Assembly: GCA_020171895.1 (NCBI GenBank)
Contig: JAIVAN010000003.1
Location: forward strand, 496,001 to 560,000
Direction: 5' to 3'
DNA length: 64,000 bases
Source: Bacillus timonensis
GTDB taxonomy: Bacteria > Bacillota > Bacilli > Bacillales > Bacillaceae_L
In this document: positions 27,514 through 37,042 of the stretch, piece by piece
Position numbering within the stretch: the stretch's first letter is position 1
Layout: every line of letters begins with the position of its first letter
The notes under the pieces: generated by a model
What the model was told of the DNA's origin: nothing
The model's input: only the letters and a program-made list of their open reading frames with translations
The model's database searches: none
Made by a program: the position numbers and the translations under genes

Positions 27514-27765
27514 TTATATTAACATCAGCGTGGTACCGTTTTTGAAGCCTAATTCCATAGCTGATTGATTAATATCTAAAATAATACCTTTCTCTCTGTC
27601 ACATAAAACAGTATCCTCTGACCTGATAAAATATCCATTAGATAAGTCTGCAATTGCTCCCGAAATAAGAAGTTCAACTTCATGAAGCTTTAAGTTAAGA
27701 GGTATAAACACATCAAAGGTTTTCTCAATAGAAGGGACAAATACTTCAATAAGAATCTTTCCCAT
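27514..27765 (-). CDS. yukD: YukD/EsaB ubiquitin-like T7SS protein
   Basis: An 83-residue beta-grasp protein of the YukD/EsaB family (IEVFVPSIEKTFDVFIP start, GTTLMLI end). Cytosolic accessory factor of Firmicutes T7SS. The ATG overlaps the essC stop codon by one base (TAATG), implying translational coupling; gene order essC-yukD is inverted relative to yukE-yukD-yukC-yukBA of B. subtilis. Confidence 0.9.
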   Translation of the reverse strand: MGKILIEVFVPSIEKTFDVFIPLNLKLHEVELLISGAIADLSNGYFIRSEDTVLCDREKGIILDINQSAMELGFKNGTTLMLI

Positions 27766-30700
27766 TACATTAAGGCCTCCATACTATGATTTGATGTAGT
27801 TAATAGCTTTACAAGTGACGCCTTTCCGTTATCTATGACGTATCCAAAATCATCCTCTATCTCTTGGTACATATATGATTGAATTTTGTTCAACTTAAAT
27901 TGGTATTGGTTTGAAATGCCATTCCCTATCCATATACCATCTTTTAATGAGACATGCTTTTTAAACCAAGCCTCAAAAGCTAGTGATGGTAAAAATGAAG
28001 CGCTTTCGCAAATAATAAATGTTACTTGATATGAACGCTCACCTTTTTCCAAGAGTAACTTCAGCTTATCTTTTGAATCTTCAGTGATTTTTGATTGCAA
28101 TGCAGAGAATGATGAAATAATATATGTTCGTTTTTCAAATTCTGGCACCGCTTTTCCAGAAGAGATGGAATCTTTATACGTATTATTTCTATAAACAAGA
28201 AGGTTAAATAAATCAATAATTTCTTTATTAAAATCCTGATTCTCACCAACATACGTATATTTTTTATTTCGATCAGGTATAAATTTTGAAAGAGGATCTA
28301 ACACAATAACCTCAGTATTTGATTGTTCTTTTACGACTTCAGCAACTCCTTGAACAAAAGTTGCATTCTCATTATTTTGTGATAAAACAAATTGGATGTA
28401 AAACCGTTCAAAATTCATAAAAGAAATCTGTAAACTTTCTTTTTCGACGCCAACAGGTACAAGTTCTTTAGGACTTCTCTTTATTTCATTTGTTAAAAAT
28501 TCTAGATTCACTCTTGTAGGTAAAATAGGAATCCTTTTAGCATAACTTTGACTGTTTTGGGCCAATTCAGCACAATAGTTCCTAATAAAGTTGTTCGTCT
28601 CTTCAATATTTTCTTGAATCAAGGCAATTTGAAATTCGTACGCAGTGTCTGTTTTAAATATTCCTCTCCCACTAAGTTTTGAAGGGTAAACTCCATCAAC
28701 ATTTCCTAAAACACTTGAATAGTCAGATTGGTCATTTAATTGTAAAACATATAATTGCTTGAAATTCTGAAGGAGACGATAACGAACAGCAGCTGTGTTT
28801 GAAGCTGTTACGATAAAATAGATTCCGTATTTCAGCCCTTCTCTCGTCAAGTACCCAATTGTTTCTTCCTTATCTTCATATATTTCAGTAAACGCAGAAA
28901 AGTTATGGATAATAATGACAAGGGATGCTAATGGGGCATGATTTGTTTTTAAATAAGAATGATAATCTCCACCGAATTCAGAGAACAGTTTTTTCCTGTG
29001 GTCAATCTCTTGGTAAAGCATTTTAAAGAGATTATTTATCTTTTCTGACTCATGTGATAATAATACATCACCAACATGTGGTGCTTTTGCGAAGGAACGT
29101 AATGTTTCTGAGCCAAAATCTAGAATATAAAAGTTTAGTTCAGACGGAGTGTGTTCTTCTAGTAAAGAATAGATGAGCGTGCGCAAGAAGGTTGTTTTTC
29201 CACTTGCAGCTGAACCATAAATAACCGCATTACCTTCACTAGTTAAAGGAAAAGTCAGTATCATTTGACGTTGGTTTGCTGGATCATCAATTTCTCCTAT
29301 TACTGGATTAAGTTCGAATGAGGTGCTTCTTCTCGAATAAGTATACTTCTCTTTAAGCTGACTTAAATAAATACGAGGAGGGATAGGATCTAACCATAAA
29401 GACCGAACCTGAATATTTTCTTCTTTTGCAATTCCGGCTAAATATGAATTTATTTCATCTATTTGTTTTGGTGGATTTTTAAACATATTCAATCGTTTGT
29501 TTGATTTCACTTGCTTTAATACGCGCCCTAATTTATCAATTAAAACTACACTTTCGTCTTTTTTCTTTTCAATACGTTCAGTTGGATAATATGGTGCCCC
29601 ACTCCAAGCTGATTGACCAAGTTCAAATAATTCATTAAAACCAACTTGAACAAAAAACCTACCTGTTACAGATAACTCTGCTGCATCAGGTCGTTTAATC
29701 ACATCCATACTATCTGCTTTTTCTTGTACCTTTAAACAAATTCTAAATTTACTATTACTCCAAATTTGATCATCGACAACCCCTGAAGGTTTTTGAGTAG
29801 CCAAAATTAGATGTATTCCTAAACTTCTACCTATTCTGGCGGCACTTACTAACTGCTCCATAAATTCAGGCTGTTGCGTTTTTAGTTCGGCAAACTCATC
29901 TGAAATAATAAATAAATGCTGAAGTGGTTCTGATACTCTTCCTTCTCTAAAAAGTTTTTGATATTTATAGATATCTATATTACTTATGCTTAAGACCTTA
30001 CTAGCTTCTCTAAAAATAGATTGTCTTCTTCTAAGTTCACTTTGTATAGAAACTAAAGAACGTTTGACAGACGCCCCATCTAAATTGGTGATAGTTCCTG
30101 CCAAATGCGGTAAGTTGTTAAATGCATTTGCCATCCCTCCACCTTTGTAGTCAATAAGTATAAAAGCCACTTCATGTGGATGATAATTCACGGCTAACGA
30201 AAGGATGTAAGTAATAATAACTTCACTTTTCCCTGACCCAGTCATACCTGCGATAAGACCATGTGGTCCATGGAACTTTTCATGAAGATCTAATTGGAAC
30301 GTATCACCTGAAGTATCAACACCGATTGGTGTTTCAAGAGTCCGAGTTGGATCATTTTCTTTCCATCTTGTTAATGCGTTTAAGTGTTCAATCTTCCCTA
30401 CATTAAACATATCTAAAAATGTTAGCATGGTAGGTAACGTATATTTTGTTAACGATGAATCTAGCTCAATATTAGCAAGACACTTGGCTAACTCTTTCTC
30501 GTTTATGTTTTCAAATGTATCTTCCTTGAACTTGATATATTCTCCTGAAATATCATCTCTATCATACATTTTTACTTCAGTACCATCGTGGTCCACTACG
30601 ATTGAACATTCCTTTGGAAGATTCATAAGTTCATCATAGAGGTGAATGACACTGAAACCATGGTATTTTTTTTGTTTGAGAATACCGTTTAGCATTTCAA

Positions 30701-32378
30701 CCTTTGTCGTAAGGTTTTTATCCATAGCGAAAATGACATAGTATGGAGTAATGTCCTTTCTTTCCTCTTCATTCGTTATTCCTTCACGTATTAAGAGTTC
30801 TTTCTCAAAAAAAGCAGATAGCTCCTTCGCCTCTTTATGATTCGTACCTACAAAACGGACTGCTTTTTGAGTATCCCAAACATGTGGCAACCATTTAACG
30901 AAATCCCATTCACTCTGCTCTTTCTGATGATAAAGAAATACTAACTTTAATTCATCATAACTATGCAAAGCTGTCAGTTGAATGATAAGTCCTTTTACAA
31001 GTGTAAGGACAGATTGTCTTTTTCCAATAATTCCACAGATCCAGTCCTCTTTCAATGAGATCGTAATTGGAACGCTTTCTAAGACCCTTGGTTCCTCAAC
31101 TAGTTGGTATAGCTCTGACATAAGGGGATCTTCCTCAAGAGTAAATTTTTTTTCTGGATAGCTGAGTGAAATATTAGGTGGTAAATTACCTAATCCTAGT
31201 CGTAGTTTTAAGAAATCATTTTGTAAATGGGTTCTTTCCCAAAGATTTCTTTCACGGTTTTGAATCCTATTTTTACAATCTTGAACGGTTAAATGATTTT
31301 CATGTAATAGTTTCTCTTGATAATCAGATTCACTCTTGATCTGTTTTCTAACTTCAGCAAGGTAGGTACGGTATTTATCTTGCCTCCGTTTTTCATGTTC
31401 TTTTCTCTTTTTCGCTTCATATCTTCTAGTTAAAATTGGCCACAGTATCATACCTAATAGCATGCTAAATGACATGACAAGAGTTGGCATTGCTGACGTA
31501 ATACTTCCATTATTCTTTAATACATTTTGAAGAGCGAATAAACCAGTGAATAAGGAGGCCATTCCCATTGTAATAGATGGTCCAAGCATTAACATAATCG
31601 GGGTTTGCTCCTGATTTCCTAGAGCTGGTGGTGGATCAACTTTTATTTCAGCTTTTTTGATATCTCTTTTAAAGCGTGGTGAACGAAAGAAAATGTTTTC
31701 ATTCAAATTCTCTTCGTCAACATCATCGTGATCTTCCTCTGCATGTATTACACGTTGCTTCTCGTATTCAATAAATACCGAATCTTTATAAGATATTTGA
31801 CCATTCGGATTATTAATGGCAATATAACCTTTGCCAATTATTATCTTGAAGCCTAGTATATAGACGACATCTCCTGGACAAAGTTTTTGATATGAAATCT
31901 TTTTCCCGTTAACAAATGTTCCATTAAAACTTTGATGGTCTCTAACATAAACCTCCTTAGAAGAGAATATAAGTTCTGCATGTAGGGAAGAAGTATAATG
32001 ATTTGAATACCTGATATGACAGTCTGGATTTCGACCAATTGATAAACTACAATTAGTCGGAACAATTAACTTTTTATATTCCTTTCGATCATTCATATTT
32101 GGTTCAGATAAGAGCAGTACTTCTTCACTAGACTTCTTTAGATGAAGGGTATATATTGTTCTTGGTTCGAGGAAAACTTCTTTTAGAGTAACACCACTGT
32201 CAATTATTTGAGCGTTTCGATTAGACTTCAATAACCATTGATCCTCAAAGCCTTCTACGCCAATTACTTTTCCTTCATGCCCATCAGGATGTACGTGAGT
32301 TACCCAGTATTGTCCTTTTTTCTTTTCAGGAAGTACACACGTAAATATTTCACTTCCCTTTATCAATGAAAGTTGCAT
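27765..32378 (-). CDS. essC: EssC/YukBA-type FtsK-SpoIIIE ATPase of the T7SS
   Basis: The 1537-residue motor of type VII secretion. N-terminal FHA-like region about 1-95, a second FHA domain about 105-190 with GR at 115-116, S131, H133 and N152 (the phosphothreonine contacts look intact), two membrane helices (about 259-285 and 296-316), then three FtsK/SpoIIIE-type ATPase modules: D1 with Walker A GMTGSGKSE near residue 712 and DYKGGG, D2 with GSAASGKTT near 1058, and a degenerate D3. Start is ATG 32378 behind AAAAGGAG; an upstream in-frame extension is dismissed because it lies beyond the ribosome binding site. EsaA, EssA and EssB are not found nearby. First gene of the unit. Confidence 0.96.
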   Translation of the reverse strand: MQLSLIKGSEIFTCVLPEKKKGQYWVTHVHPDGHEGKVIGVEGFEDQWLLKSNRNAQIIDSGVTLKEVFLEPRTIYTLHLKKSSEEVLLLSEPNMNDRKEYKKLIVPTNCSLSIGRNPDCHIRYSNHYTSSLHAELIFSSKEVYVRDHQSFNGTFVNGKKISYQKLCPGDVVYILGFKIIIGKGYIAINNPNGQISYKDSVFIEYEKQRVIHAEEDHDDVDEENLNENIFFRSPRFKRDIKKAEIKVDPPPALGNQEQTPIMLMLGPSITMGMASLFTGLFALQNVLKNNGSITSAMPTLVMSFSMLLGMILWPILTRRYEAKKRKEHEKRRQDKYRTYLAEVRKQIKSESDYQEKLLHENHLTVQDCKNRIQNRERNLWERTHLQNDFLKLRLGLGNLPPNISLSYPEKKFTLEEDPLMSELYQLVEEPRVLESVPITISLKEDWICGIIGKRQSVLTLVKGLIIQLTALHSYDELKLVFLYHQKEQSEWDFVKWLPHVWDTQKAVRFVGTNHKEAKELSAFFEKELLIREGITNEEERKDITPYYVIFAMDKNLTTKVEMLNGILKQKKYHGFSVIHLYDELMNLPKECSIVVDHDGTEVKMYDRDDISGEYIKFKEDTFENINEKELAKCLANIELDSSLTKYTLPTMLTFLDMFNVGKIEHLNALTRWKENDPTRTLETPIGVDTSGDTFQLDLHEKFHGPHGLIAGMTGSGKSEVIITYILSLAVNYHPHEVAFILIDYKGGGMANAFNNLPHLAGTITNLDGASVKRSLVSIQSELRRRQSIFREASKVLSISNIDIYKYQKLFREGRVSEPLQHLFIISDEFAELKTQQPEFMEQLVSAARIGRSLGIHLILATQKPSGVVDDQIWSNSKFRICLKVQEKADSMDVIKRPDAAELSVTGRFFVQVGFNELFELGQSAWSGAPYYPTERIEKKKDESVVLIDKLGRVLKQVKSNKRLNMFKNPPKQIDEINSYLAGIAKEENIQVRSLWLDPIPPRIYLSQLKEKYTYSRRSTSFELNPVIGEIDDPANQRQMILTFPLTSEGNAVIYGSAASGKTTFLRTLIYSLLEEHTPSELNFYILDFGSETLRSFAKAPHVGDVLLSHESEKINNLFKMLYQEIDHRKKLFSEFGGDYHSYLKTNHAPLASLVIIIHNFSAFTEIYEDKEETIGYLTREGLKYGIYFIVTASNTAAVRYRLLQNFKQLYVLQLNDQSDYSSVLGNVDGVYPSKLSGRGIFKTDTAYEFQIALIQENIEETNNFIRNYCAELAQNSQSYAKRIPILPTRVNLEFLTNEIKRSPKELVPVGVEKESLQISFMNFERFYIQFVLSQNNENATFVQGVAEVVKEQSNTEVIVLDPLSKFIPDRNKKYTYVGENQDFNKEIIDLFNLLVYRNNTYKDSISSGKAVPEFEKRTYIISSFSALQSKITEDSKDKLKLLLEKGERSYQVTFIICESASFLPSLAFEAWFKKHVSLKDGIWIGNGISNQYQFKLNKIQSYMYQEIEDDFGYVIDNGKASLVKLLTTSNHSMEALM

Positions 32379-32490
32379 ATTATGTCTCCTTTTAATTGAG
32401 ATAGGAATTTCACGTGTACATGAGAGGGATATTGGTGAGAAAGGGATGGGAAACGTAAAGGAAATGTATACACATAGTGGATTTTTCATT

Positions 32491-32540
32491 AAAAAGTGTA
32501 TGCAGAAAAGCTAAGTATTAATACCTATCTCTTCTGCATA
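32491..32540 (-). terminator. Long hairpin terminator upstream of essC
   Basis: A 21-bp near-perfect stem (TATGCAGAA..., with two G-T pairs and one mismatch) centred at 32519-32520, followed on the minus strand by CACTTTTT. It ends the FAD oxidoreductase transcript and isolates the essC unit. Confidence 0.85.
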
Positions 32541-32549
32541 TGGAATAAT

Positions 32550-33671
32550 TTATTTACTAATTGCACTTTCAACATTATAAAGCTCAATATCTATTTCAAG
32601 CTTATCTCCTAATGCAAGCTTTGCTAATTGATTACCTAAAAATGGACCTACTGTTAAGCCAGAAGCTCCAAGTCCGTTTGCCAATATAACTCCTTCAACG
32701 TTAGGTAAAGATCCTATCACTGGAAGAAACCCCGGAGTGAATGGACGAAAGCCTACTCTAGTTTCGAGTAACGTGCTTTCAGCTAACCCAGGAGCTATTT
32801 TTAATGCTTTATCAAAGATTTCGTGTAGTCCACCAGGTGTAACTCGGTTATCAAACCCCTTATTATCTTCGTGTGTTGCACCAACAATAACACGCCCCCC
32901 ATCAAATGAGAGAATGTATTGATTGTTTGGTGGCATCACGACTGGCCAGTTCCTTGTATCTGTTTCAGGCAAATGTAAATGGACAATCTGTGCTTTTTGT
33001 GCAGAAACTGCAAGGTTAATTCCTAGAGGAAGGATCAGCTCTTGTGCCCAGGCACCCGCTGTTACGATCACTTGTTCGGCATGTATGATTTGGTCATTTA
33101 CTTTAACTCCAGATACAATTTGTGGATTTGGGTAAATAAGAGACGCATCACCTTTAATAAAAGTAGCTCCATGCTTTTTTGCTCCTGCTATAAGTGCTTT
33201 ACAAAGTGCTTTGCCGTTTACTCTAGCTGCGCCACTTATATGGACAGAGCCATACTCCTCTGAAAGTGGAGGGAATAGTTCCTTTGTTTCTTTTGGGGAT
33301 AAACGTGTAATTTCACCAATTTCGGGCGCATCTTTTAGTCGCTTTTGTGCTCTTTCTTCCATTTTTTCTAATTTTGTGTCATCAGTATGTAAACTTATTG
33401 CTCCTACTCTTTGATAACCCGTATCGAATTCACCATCTTCTTCTAGTTGCTGAATTAAGCTGGAATAGTATTTGGCACCACCCTTAGCAAGTGCGTACCA
33501 TGCTTTATTTCTTCTTTGACTCAGCCATGGACAAACAATTCCAGCTGCTGCATCTGTTGCTTTTCCAACGTCCTCACGATCAATTAGTGTTACATCGGCA
33601 CCCGCTTTAGCCAAATGATAAGCAGTGGATGCTCCTAGTATTCCTGCTCCAACAACAATAATTTTTTTCAT
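32550..33671 (-). CDS. FAD-dependent glycine/D-amino-acid oxidase-like protein
   Basis: A 373-residue DAO-family flavoprotein. N-terminal dinucleotide fold VGAGILGASTAYHLA at about 6-20 and ENRED-like continuation DREDVGKAT; C-terminal GFRPFTPGFLPVIG and ANGLGASGLTVGP typical of DadA/GlyOx/ThiO relatives such as Bacillus YurR. It likely oxidises an amine or D-amino acid; the substrate is not predictable. ATG 33671 chosen, seven bases after AAAGGTG; GTG at 33674 is possible. Monocistronic. Confidence 0.9.
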   Translation of the reverse strand: MKKIIVVGAGILGASTAYHLAKAGADVTLIDREDVGKATDAAAGIVCPWLSQRRNKAWYALAKGGAKYYSSLIQQLEEDGEFDTGYQRVGAISLHTDDTKLEKMEERAQKRLKDAPEIGEITRLSPKETKELFPPLSEEYGSVHISGAARVNGKALCKALIAGAKKHGATFIKGDASLIYPNPQIVSGVKVNDQIIHAEQVIVTAGAWAQELILPLGINLAVSAQKAQIVHLHLPETDTRNWPVVMPPNNQYILSFDGGRVIVGATHEDNKGFDNRVTPGGLHEIFDKALKIAPGLAESTLLETRVGFRPFTPGFLPVIGSLPNVEGVILANGLGASGLTVGPFLGNQLAKLALGDKLEIDIELYNVESAISK

Positions 33672-33857
33672 CACATTACACCTTTTTTCGTTCTTATTCT
33701 GTCACTATTCTCATATTTTACAGGACCTAATCATTAGATTCAATGATCATTCCCCCAATGATCATATAAGCCTTTTATACTGTTAAAGCAACATACTATG
33801 CTACAATGAATGAAGAAAGAATTAGCAATTTTCGTAATTGTAAAAGGAGTAATGATA

Positions 33858-35237
33858 ATGACTTCATCAGAACATCCTTTTCTCAAATTATTAGGTGTAT
33901 GTAGTTACGTCATGACACTCTTATATTTAATTGCCCTTTTTTTTCCTAGCAACCTACTTGTCATAACGTATAGTATTTTAGGAGTTATACTCCTACTATC
34001 CTCATTGTTTTATATCTCTACAGTAAATCGGCTCGTTGTCTTGATCCTTGTAATAGTTGGAAGTATTTGTTTTTACTTAGAAGAAGTTTCTTATTCAATT
34101 GCACTTAGAGGCTTTGGTGAAAATACCAATTTACTATCTCTTTTCCTTCTCATCCCTTTAATTGGTACATTTATGTCGACAGCAGGTTATTTAACCGCAT
34201 TGAAAGAAAAAGTACAAGAAAGAGAGCGCGTCGGCAAACAACACCCTTATCGTTTAAGTTATTTTTTAACTGCTGCTTTAGGATTTCTTTTAAACTATGG
34301 ATCTATTGCAATCGTCAAGCGAATATCAGAGGAAAGCTTCTCTTCCTACCAAGATAAAAAGCTTACATTAAATATTATGAGAGCATTTGGTTCGTGTATG
34401 CTTTGGTCACCTTACTTCGTAAATGTTGGACTTTTACTTGTGATGTTTGATTTATCATGGTTTGACCTTGGTGGATATGGATTAGTCCTTGGTGTATTGT
34501 ATATTTTTATCTCCTGGCTATTGTTTAGAAAAATTGATTTCTTAAATGAATCAATCGTAAAGCATGATTATCTTGAAAGCGAAACAACTAATCGAAAGTC
34601 CCTAGTTCCACTTTTCACCTTTAGTACAGTTCTAATCGCCTTATCCTTTATTTTAGATTTTCTTCTTCAAGTGAACATGTTAACAGTTGTGACTTCTCTT
34701 TCACTTGTTTTACCATTAGCATGGGCATCTTTTACTGGTATATTGAGATCTTATATACAAGATGTGTCAGAACAAGTACAGCAATCATTTATCCGTCTAA
34801 AAAACGAATTTGCAGTATTTATTAGTGCTGGATACTTTGGGATGGCTTTATCTTATACTGAAATTGGTTCTTTCCTTTCTAGTGCTTTATACGAACTTTC
34901 GTTTGGATCTGTATTCTTCTCAAGCTTATTGATTGTCATTTTAACAATTTTGCTCGCTCAAATTGGCATCCATCCAGTCATTATCTTAATCGGTATAGGT
35001 AGCTCGTTATCACCGGCCATGTTTGGAGTTAGTCCCGTGTATTTGGCACTCAATTTACTTATCGCTTGGACAACTGCAACTCAAATTTCACCATTTTCAG
35101 GTATGTTATTAATGGCAGCTCGCTTAATGGATCAGCCTCCATCTATGATTATTAAGCAAAACTATTTATTTTCAATTATTTTAGCGGGCTTATTAACTGC
35201 CTTTATCTATTTCCTGCATCTCTTAAGATGGTTATAA
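33858..35237 (+). CDS. Polytopic membrane protein, permease-like, unknown family
   Basis: A 459-residue protein with about 12 membrane helices. A central cytosolic loop with LKEKVQERERVGKQHPYRL precedes a duplicated-looking helix bundle, and a late GIHPVIILIGIGSSLSPAMFG segment resembles the re-entrant hairpins of ion-transporter-superfamily permeases (ArsB/DctM/NhaC kinds). I do not recognise the exact family. Start at ATG 33858, eight bases after AAAAGGAG; earlier ATGs at 33810 and 33852 are worse placed. Followed by a terminator. Confidence 0.85.
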   Translation: MTSSEHPFLKLLGVCSYVMTLLYLIALFFPSNLLVITYSILGVILLLSSLFYISTVNRLVVLILVIVGSICFYLEEVSYSIALRGFGENTNLLSLFLLIPLIGTFMSTAGYLTALKEKVQERERVGKQHPYRLSYFLTAALGFLLNYGSIAIVKRISEESFSSYQDKKLTLNIMRAFGSCMLWSPYFVNVGLLLVMFDLSWFDLGGYGLVLGVLYIFISWLLFRKIDFLNESIVKHDYLESETTNRKSLVPLFTFSTVLIALSFILDFLLQVNMLTVVTSLSLVLPLAWASFTGILRSYIQDVSEQVQQSFIRLKNEFAVFISAGYFGMALSYTEIGSFLSSALYELSFGSVFFSSLLIVILTILLAQIGIHPVIILIGIGSSLSPAMFGVSPVYLALNLLIAWTTATQISPFSGMLLMAARLMDQPPSMIIKQNYLFSIILAGLLTAFIYFLHLLRWL

Positions 35238-35268
35238 AAAAAGCGACATTGTGTAATGTCGCTTTTAC
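35238..35268 (+). terminator. Terminator after the permease-like gene
   Basis: AAAGCGACATT / AATGTCGCTTT stem with GTGT loop and flanking A and T runs, so possibly bidirectional for the convergent MATE gene. Confidence 0.9.
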
Positions 35269-35274
35269 CATTTA

Positions 35275-36648
35275 TCACCCATATGCTTTCTGAATGTGGA
35301 TTTCTTCATATTTTCTTCGTTGAATATATAGCAATCTTATTGATAAAGAAACACCCGCAGCAAGTAATCCTACAGTTAAGCCAATCCAATAACCGGACGC
35401 GCCTAAATTTGTATTGTGTGCTAATAGATAACCAAGAGGTAAACAGACGAGCCAATAGGCAACTAAGGTCATGATAAAAGCAGGGTTCACATCTTTGTAT
35501 CCTCGTAGTGCAGCTTGGGCAGTCGCTTGGATAGCATCTGATATCTGAAAAAACAATGCATAGATTAAGAATGTTGCTGTGAGATGAATAACCGCTGTCT
35601 CGTTTGAATAAAATCCTGCAACTTTGTAGCGAAACAGAACGACCAGGAGGCCAGTTACTACTGCGATAATAATGGATAGATTAATACCTAACCAACTGTA
35701 TACCTTCGCATCACTATACCGTTTTGCTCCAACCTCGAAACCAACTAATACTGTAAGAGCCATCGAAATACTCATAGGTATCATATATAAAAATGAAACG
35801 ATGTTTAGGGCAGATTGATAAGCAGCAATAGTTGTTACGTTAAACTTGCTAATAAGAATAGTTATGACAGCAAACATACTTGTTTCAAAAAAGATTGATA
35901 GTCCCATAGGTACGCCAATTTTTAAGATCTCTTTACATTCGTTAAACGAAAACTCTTTAAAAGATGATGCTTTTGCGTATTGCGAAAAAGGTGCTTGTGT
36001 CTTTACGACAAAAGCAGTCATTGCTGCAATGAACCAGTAAGTGAAGGCTGTTGCAAACCCTGCTCCAGCGCCACCTAACTCAGGAAAACCCCAATTACCA
36101 AATATCAAAACATAATTCAAAAAGAAATTAATAGGTAATGAAACTAGCAGAATAAACATAACAATTCTTGTTTTTCCTAAAGCATAAATAAATGAACGTA
36201 ATACGTTGAAAACGAACAAAGGCAAAATACCGATACTTAAACCAACTAAATATTCATGAGCAACAACTTGAACCCTACCTGGTACATCCATCTTCTCCAA
36301 AAGTGGATCTAAGAAGAAATATCCACTAGTAATTACCAAGAAAGCAATGATACAAGCAAGGTAGATTCCGTGTGATAGTACAGTGGCAACCTCCCCGTCT
36401 TTTTTTGCACCGAAACGTTGTGCAGCAATCGGAGAAACAGCTAGTAAAATACCACTTAACCCAGTAAATACTGGACTCCAAATCGCTGAACCAATCGCTA
36501 CACCAGCTAGATCAGAAGAATGGTATTTTCCTGACATCATAATATTAAACAAAACCATTGAAAACATGCCTAGCTGCGTTATTAAGATTGGAATTAAGAG
36601 GATGAGGATTTGCTTCATTTTCTCTTTTACTGAGTATGTTTGATTCAT
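35275..36648 (-). CDS. MATE family multidrug/sodium antiporter (NorM-like)
   Basis: A 457-residue protein with 12 membrane helices in two six-helix halves, as for NorM-type MATE efflux pumps. Family features: PILITQLGMFSM at the start and GVPMGLSIFFETSMF at the start of the second half, and a QFGPAT-like RYSDAKVYSW loop. Likely exports cationic drugs in exchange for Na+ or H+. ATG with GGAG eight bases upstream. Confidence 0.92.
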   Translation of the reverse strand: MNQTYSVKEKMKQILILLIPILITQLGMFSMVLFNIMMSGKYHSSDLAGVAIGSAIWSPVFTGLSGILLAVSPIAAQRFGAKKDGEVATVLSHGIYLACIIAFLVITSGYFFLDPLLEKMDVPGRVQVVAHEYLVGLSIGILPLFVFNVLRSFIYALGKTRIVMFILLVSLPINFFLNYVLIFGNWGFPELGGAGAGFATAFTYWFIAAMTAFVVKTQAPFSQYAKASSFKEFSFNECKEILKIGVPMGLSIFFETSMFAVITILISKFNVTTIAAYQSALNIVSFLYMIPMSISMALTVLVGFEVGAKRYSDAKVYSWLGINLSIIIAVVTGLLVVLFRYKVAGFYSNETAVIHLTATFLIYALFFQISDAIQATAQAALRGYKDVNPAFIMTLVAYWLVCLPLGYLLAHNTNLGASGYWIGLTVGLLAAGVSLSIRLLYIQRRKYEEIHIQKAYG

Positions 36649-36854
36649 TGTTGCTACTCCTTTAAATTCAAAATAACATGATCTTAACCTTTATTATATT
36701 CGATAATCGAAATACTTTCATTTCTTTTTCTTTTATAGCAATTTAATATATTTGGAATAATTTCCATGCTTATCATGCACTATATACATAAAGTCAATGT
36801 TATTTGGCTTTTATTCAATAGATTAAACGAATTACATAACAAGGAGGAAGAATA

Positions 36855-36992
36855 ATGACGAATCGAAATGATAACCGAAAACAACCACATACAGGTGGAG
36901 GAAACAATGCCAAGAGGTCGGATACTGAATTTGGAGCAGAGGTAACACAAAGTAAGAAAGCGAGAAAAAGAGCAGCAAGAGAAAATAAATAA
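36855..36992 (+). CDS. Small basic spore-protein-like ORF (45 aa)
   Basis: A 45-residue, highly charged protein: N-terminal Asn/Gly-rich half, then a SDTEFGAEVTQSKKARKRAA stretch. The TEFGAEV segment recalls the TEFASET repeat of gamma-type small acid-soluble spore proteins, so a minor spore protein is a good guess, not established. AAGGAGG ribosome binding site seven bases before ATG and a strong terminator after it make it a real gene. Confidence 0.78.
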   Translation: MTNRNDNRKQPHTGGGNNAKRSDTEFGAEVTQSKKARKRAARENK

Positions 36993-37000
36993 AATGATCA

Positions 37001-37042
37001 AAATGAAAAACAAGGTGCATTATAGCACCTTGTTTTTCATTT
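37001..37042. terminator. Bidirectional terminator
   Basis: AAAAACAAGGTGC / GCACCTTGTTTTT stem with six-base loop between the 45-residue gene and the convergent 96-residue gene. Confidence 0.9.

Noticed and set aside
32379..32489. 37-residue N-terminal extension of EssC
   Set aside because: It runs upstream of the AAAAGGAG site that serves ATG 32378 and is rich in unlikely hydrophobic residues with no FHA similarity.
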